Positions 5,302 through 8,459 of a stretch of DNA of 8,459 nt are shown piece by piece. The notes beneath the pieces are model-generated. The model had not been told where the DNA came from and ran no database searches. It saw only the letters and a list, made by a program, of their open reading frames with translations. Source of the stretch: Rhodoferax sp. (lineage in GTDB: Bacteria > Pseudomonadota > Gammaproteobacteria > Burkholderiales > Burkholderiaceae_C); contig VERU01000088.1 of the NCBI GenBank assembly GCA_018882485.1, positions 1 through 8,459 of the forward strand, given 5' to 3'. The first letter of the stretch is position 1; each line of letters opens with the position of its first letter. Both the position numbers and the translations under genes were made by a program.

Positions 5302-6207
5302 ATGACCGCCTCACCCTCCGTCGTTCGCGACGACACGCCGTTCCGGCGTTTTGCCCGCGCCTACATGGCCAGCCGGGTCGCGGTCGTTGGCCTGGTGCTG
5401 CTGGTGCTGGTCCTGCTGGCCGCGATCTTCGGGCCCTGGTTTGCGCCGCAGAACCCCTACGACCTCAAGGTACTGGACGTGATGGATTCCCGGCTGCCGC
5501 CCGGCGAGTTGTCGGGTGACGGCAAGCTCACCTTCCTGCTCGGCTCGGATGAACAGGGGCGCGACATGGTGTCGGCCATCCTGTACGGTGTCCGCACCTC
5601 GATCCTGGTCGGGGTGGTCAGCACGGCGCTGGCGCTGGCCATCGGCCTGACGCTGGGCCTGTGGGCCGCCTACATCGGCGGCCGTGTCGATGCGATGGTC
5701 ATGCGGCTGGTCGACATCCAGCTGTCGTTTCCGCCCATCCTGATCGCGCTGATCCTGCTGGCGCTCACCGGTCCGGGCCTGGGCAAGATCATCATCGCGC
5801 TGGTCGCGGTGAAGTGGGCCTACTACGCGCGATCGGCCCGGTCCATCGCGCTGGTGGAGCGCCGCAAGGAGTACATCGAGGCCGCCAGCTGCCTGGGCCT
5901 GTCCACGCCGCGCATCGTCTTTCGCCACCTGCTGCCCAATTGCCTCACGCCGCTGCTGGCCGTCACCGCGCTGCAGGTGGCGTCGGCGATCACGCTGGAG
6001 GCCACCCTGTCCTTCCTGGGCCTGGGCCTGCCGCCGACCGAGCCCTCGCTGGGCCTGCTGATCTCCAACGGCTCCCAGTACCTGATGTCCGGCAAATACT
6101 GGATCAGCCTGTTTCCCGGCTTTGCCCTGCTGATCGTGATGGTCGCCATCAACCTGGTGGCCGACCAACTGCGCGACGTGCTCAACCCGCGTCTCCAGAC
6201 CCCGTGA
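5302..6207 (+). CDS. ABC transporter permease, DppC/OppC type
   Basis: A 301-aa inner-membrane permease that pairs with the preceding DppB-like protein. There is a short cytoplasmic N-terminus and a first helix at about 25-46 (VAVVGLVLLVLVLLAAIFGP). Then comes the DppC signature GSDEQGRDMVSAILYGVRTS (81-100), further helices at about 102-124, 135-156, 160-175 and 212-232, and a last one at 270-287. The EAA loop is at 190-218 (EYIEAASCLGLSTPRIVFRH), and LGLGLPPTEPSLGLLISNG (239-257) and the ending ADQLRDVLNPR are conserved in the family. The start follows the previous stop after 2 nt, with GAGGGG (5287-5292) as a reasonable ribosome-binding site. The stop overlaps the start of the next gene (GTGA). 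Confidence 0.94.
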   Translation: MTASPSVVRDDTPFRRFARAYMASRVAVVGLVLLVLVLLAAIFGPWFAPQNPYDLKVLDVMDSRLPPGELSGDGKLTFLLGSDEQGRDMVSAILYGVRTSILVGVVSTALALAIGLTLGLWAAYIGGRVDAMVMRLVDIQLSFPPILIALILLALTGPGLGKIIIALVAVKWAYYARSARSIALVERRKEYIEAASCLGLSTPRIVFRHLLPNCLTPLLAVTALQVASAITLEATLSFLGLGLPPTEPSLGLLISNGSQYLMSGKYWISLFPGFALLIVMVAINLVADQLRDVLNPRLQTP

Positions 6208-7223
6208 ACGCCCTGCCTGTTTCCGAGCCGCGCCGGGACGCGGTCCCGCCCGTGCTGGCGGTGGAGGGCCTCACGACGCGCTTCGAGACCCGTGGCGGCA
6301 GCGTGACGCCGGTCGATGGCGTATCCCTGCGGCTGGCGCGCGGCGAGATCCTCGGTCTGGTCGGCGAGTCCGGTTCGGGCAAGTCGCTCACCGGCTATTC
6401 CATCATGGGCCTGGTCGATGCGCCGGGACGCATCACCGCCGGCAGCGTGCGGCTGCACGGGCGGGAGCTGCTCGGCCTGCCCGCCGAGGAGATGCGCCGG
6501 ATCCGCGGCAACCGCATTGCCATGATCTTCCAGGATCCGATGATGACGCTCAATCCGGTGCTGCGCATCGACACCCAGATGATCGAGGCCGTTCTGGCGC
6601 ACCAGAACCTCAGCCGTGCCCAGGCCCGCGCCCTGTGCCGCGATGCCCTGGCCCGGGTGGGCATTGCCGCTCCCGAAGAGCGCCTGTCGAGCTACCCGCA
6701 CCAGTTCTCCGGCGGCATGCGCCAGCGGGTGGCCATCGCCATCGCCCTGCTCAACCAGCCGGACCTGATCATCTGCGACGAACCGACCACCGCCCTGGAC
6801 GTCACGATCCAGAGCCAGATCCTGTTTGAGATGCAGAAGCTCTGTGCCGAAACCGGCGCCGCGCTGATCTGGATCACGCACGACCTCTCGGTCATTGCCG
6901 GTCTGGCCGATTCGGTGAGCATGATGTATGCGGGACGGATCGTCGAAAGCGGCAGTGTCCGTCAGGTCCTGGAGCAGGCGCGGCACCCCTATTCCCATGC
7001 GCTGGTGGCTTCGGCGCCCTCGCGCAACCCGCGCGGCCAGCCGCTGCGCCAGATACCGGGCATGACCCCCTCGCTGATCCACCTGCCCGCCGGCTGCGCC
7101 TTTCGCGAGCGCTGCGACCGCGCCAGCGCGGCCTGCCTTAACCCGCCGGATCTGCGCCGTGTGGACGGTCGCTGGCTGCGCTGCCACCATCCGGTCCCCG
7201 ACACGCCGGGGGAGCCGGCATGA
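6204..7223 (+). CDS. ABC transporter ATP-binding protein, DppD/OppD type
   Basis: A 339-aa ATPase, one of the two motors of the importer, on the cytoplasmic face. Walker A is GESGSGKS (54-61), the Q-loop Gln is 110, the ABC signature FSGGM is at 168-172, Walker B is LIICDE (188-193) with D-loop TTALD, and the switch His is 226. All are intact. The C-terminal oligopeptide-transporter extension has the cysteines C298, C304, C311 and C327 (GCAFRERC, AAC, LRCHHP). In related dipeptide-transporter ATPases such a set binds a [4Fe-4S] cluster, so a cluster is possible here. The frame is open far upstream, inside the permease gene, but homology begins at PVLAVEGLTTRFETR. GTG 6204 is chosen because it forms a 4-nt GTGA overlap with the permease stop, which suggests translational coupling. 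There is no Shine-Dalgarno. Confidence 0.93.
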   Translation: MNALPVSEPRRDAVPPVLAVEGLTTRFETRGGSVTPVDGVSLRLARGEILGLVGESGSGKSLTGYSIMGLVDAPGRITAGSVRLHGRELLGLPAEEMRRIRGNRIAMIFQDPMMTLNPVLRIDTQMIEAVLAHQNLSRAQARALCRDALARVGIAAPEERLSSYPHQFSGGMRQRVAIAIALLNQPDLIICDEPTTALDVTIQSQILFEMQKLCAETGAALIWITHDLSVIAGLADSVSMMYAGRIVESGSVRQVLEQARHPYSHALVASAPSRNPRGQPLRQIPGMTPSLIHLPAGCAFRERCDRASAACLNPPDLRRVDGRWLRCHHPVPDTPGEPA

Positions 7224-8263
7224 GCGCGCCCGTCAACGGAGGGACGCAGCCCGGTCGCGCAGATGCCGGCCCGGTCACGCCGCTGCTGGCGCTGGAGGGG
7301 GTGAGCAAGCGCTTCGTCAAGCCGCTGGACCTGGCCGATCGCCTGAGCAACCTGGTGGGTGCCCGCCAGCGTGAGCAGATCGTCCACGCGGTCGATGGCG
7401 TGGATCTCGCGGTCGCCCCGGGCGAGGTGGTCGGCCTGGTCGGCGAATCGGGTTGCGGCAAGTCCACGCTCGGGCGCATGGCCGTGGGCCTGCACACCCT
7501 CAGCGAGGGCCGTCGCGTCTGGCGGGGGCGCGAGCTGCCGCCGGGGGCGAATGCCCGCACCCATCCGGAGCTGCTGGGCATCCAGATGATCTTCCAGGAC
7601 CCCTACGCCTCGATCAACCCCCGGCTGCGGGTGCGCGACATCGTCGGCGAGGCCCCGGTGGCGCACGGCCTCGTCCCGGCGCGCGAGCAGGACGCCTATG
7701 TGGAGCAGCTGCTCGGACAGGTCGGACTGGATGCCTCGGCCATGCGCCGCTTCCCGCACCAGTTCTCCGGCGGCCAGCGGGCCCGCATCGGCATTGCGCG
7801 GGCCCTGGCGGTGAAGCCCGAGTTCCTGGTCTGCGACGAGGCGGTGGCCGCGCTCGACGTGTCCATCCAGGCCCAGGTCCTCAACCTCTTCATCGAGTTG
7901 CGCAACCGCCTGCGGCTGACCTATCTCTTCATCAGTCACGACCTTGGCGTGGTGCGCCACCTGTCGGACCGGGTGGTCATCATGTACCTGGGGCGGGTGC
8001 TGGAATCGGCGCCGGCCGAACGGGTGTTCTCGGCGCCCAACCATCCCTACACCCAGGCCCTGCTGGCCTCCGAGCCCCAGCTGACGGTCGGCAAGCGGGC
8101 CTATGTGCCGATCCGGGGCGAGATTCCGTCGCCGCTGAATCCGCCCGCCGGCTGCCACTTTCACCCCCGCTGCCCCCGCGCCATGGCGCAGTGCGCGCAG
8201 AGCCGTCCGGCGCTGCGCGCCATCGGGCCCGGCCACTGGTCGGCCTGCCATCTCAACGACTGA
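7220..8263 (+). CDS. ABC transporter ATP-binding protein, DppF/OppF type
   Basis: A 347-aa ATPase, the second motor subunit. It has the DppF-type insert before Walker A (DRLSNLVGARQREQIVHAVD, about 41-60). Walker A is GESGCGKST (75-83), the Q-loop is IFQDPYASINPR, the signature FSGGQ is at 182-186, Walker B is FLVCDE (202-207) and the switch His is 240. The stretch after Walker B is DEAVAALD rather than the commoner DEPVSALD; catalytic residues are kept. The C-terminal extension has four cysteines (C312, C318, C325, C343; GCHFHPRCPRAMAQC, WSAC), again fitting a possible iron-sulfur site. ATG 7220 overlaps the preceding stop (ATGA) and is preceded by GGGGGAG (7208-7214). The pair of unlike ATPases with two permeases and a binding protein makes a complete peptide-type importer. 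Confidence 0.94.
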   Translation: MSAPVNGGTQPGRADAGPVTPLLALEGVSKRFVKPLDLADRLSNLVGARQREQIVHAVDGVDLAVAPGEVVGLVGESGCGKSTLGRMAVGLHTLSEGRRVWRGRELPPGANARTHPELLGIQMIFQDPYASINPRLRVRDIVGEAPVAHGLVPAREQDAYVEQLLGQVGLDASAMRRFPHQFSGGQRARIGIARALAVKPEFLVCDEAVAALDVSIQAQVLNLFIELRNRLRLTYLFISHDLGVVRHLSDRVVIMYLGRVLESAPAERVFSAPNHPYTQALLASEPQLTVGKRAYVPIRGEIPSPLNPPAGCHFHPRCPRAMAQCAQSRPALRAIGPGHWSACHLND

Positions 8264-8296
8264 GCCCTCACCCTTTTCGTCCGGAAGCTTCACCCG

Positions 8297-8459
8297 ATGC
8301 AACATCCCTTCGCGCCCGAGCGCGCCCTGTTCCCCCTGCTCGGCCACAAGGCCCAGCTGTCGAGCTGCTCCCAGAGCGCCCTGTCCACACCGGTGTCCGA
8401 AGCCCTGGCCCGCTATCTGGCATCCTGGCGCGACAAGGGCATGGACTGGGGGGGGTGGC
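8297..8459 (+). CDS. Class V aminotransferase-fold PLP-dependent enzyme, N-terminal part
   Basis: An ATG at 8297 opens a frame of 54 codons that runs off the window. The translation begins MQHPFAPERALFPLLGHKAQ and continues LSSCSQSALSTPVSEALARY and LASWRDKGMDWGGW. The pattern of a short leader, 'FPLLGHKAQLSSCSQSALS' and then an amphipathic helix 'ALARYLASWRDKGMDW' resembles the start of class V aminotransferases (selenocysteine lyase/kynureninase-like, cytoplasmic, PLP-dependent). The PLP lysine lies outside the window, so activity cannot be judged. GGAAG (8283-8287) lies 9 nt upstream. The 33-nt gap to the ATPase gene has no terminator, so it is probably the sixth gene of the importer operon and acts on the imported compound or its breakdown product. 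Confidence 0.7.
   Translation, partial: MQHPFAPERALFPLLGHKAQLSSCSQSALSTPVSEALARYLASWRDKGMDWGGW

Noticed and set aside
2552..5314. A 920-codon open frame on the minus strand across the binding-protein and first permease genes.
   Set aside because: It is antisense to two clear genes; its translation is rich in Gln, His, Asp and Gly with no domain, as expected from GC-rich codon bias on the opposite strand.
5661..6203. Upstream extension of the first ATPase frame inside the second permease gene.
   Set aside because: The permease in the other frame is well conserved over this stretch, and ATPase homology starts only after GTG 6204.

Overview
The window is a GC-rich stretch of a proteobacterial chromosome. 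Codon usage, gene families and gene order suggest a betaproteobacterium, most likely Burkholderiales (Bordetella/Achromobacter-like); this is an inference, because no marker gene is present. No RNA genes, mobile elements or CRISPR arrays were seen.

Layout. Minus strand: a VOC (glyoxalase-fold) protein running off the left edge (1-360), then a CRP/FNR-family transcription regulator (511-1230). Plus strand: a DUF2817 / M14-like zinc hydrolase (1366-2394), divergent from the regulator; then a complete peptide-type (Dpp/Opp) ABC importer: periplasmic binding protein (2660-4234), two permeases (4319-5299, 5302-6207) and two ATPases (6204-7223, 7220-8263). A class V PLP-dependent aminotransferase follows, cut by the right edge (8297 onward). 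From 5302 to 8263 the importer genes overlap or nearly touch (ATGA and GTGA junctions), and no terminator separates the aminotransferase, so 2660-8459 reads as one operon.

The most interesting observation is regulatory. Three intergenic places, and only those as far as I can see, carry a 16-bp CRP-like dyad (TGTAAAG..., ending in ACA). They lie upstream of the VOC gene, of the hydrolase and of the binding protein. Each dyad points at its gene and is followed, after exactly 21 nt, by a TA-N3-T hexamer fitting a -10 box. That places each dyad centre near -41.5, the geometry of class II activation by CRP/FNR proteins. The regulator encoded here keeps the Arg that in CRP reads the first G of TGTGA, but has Val and His where CRP has the Glu and Arg that read the second G. 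The sites have A instead of that second G. Protein and sites therefore fit each other, and the cluster looks like a local regulon run by its own CRP/FNR-type activator.

A plausible working model: the importer brings in a peptide or N-substituted amino-acid compound, the DUF2817 hydrolase cleaves an amide or peptide bond, and the aminotransferase-fold enzyme and the VOC protein process the products. The substrate cannot be read from the sequence.
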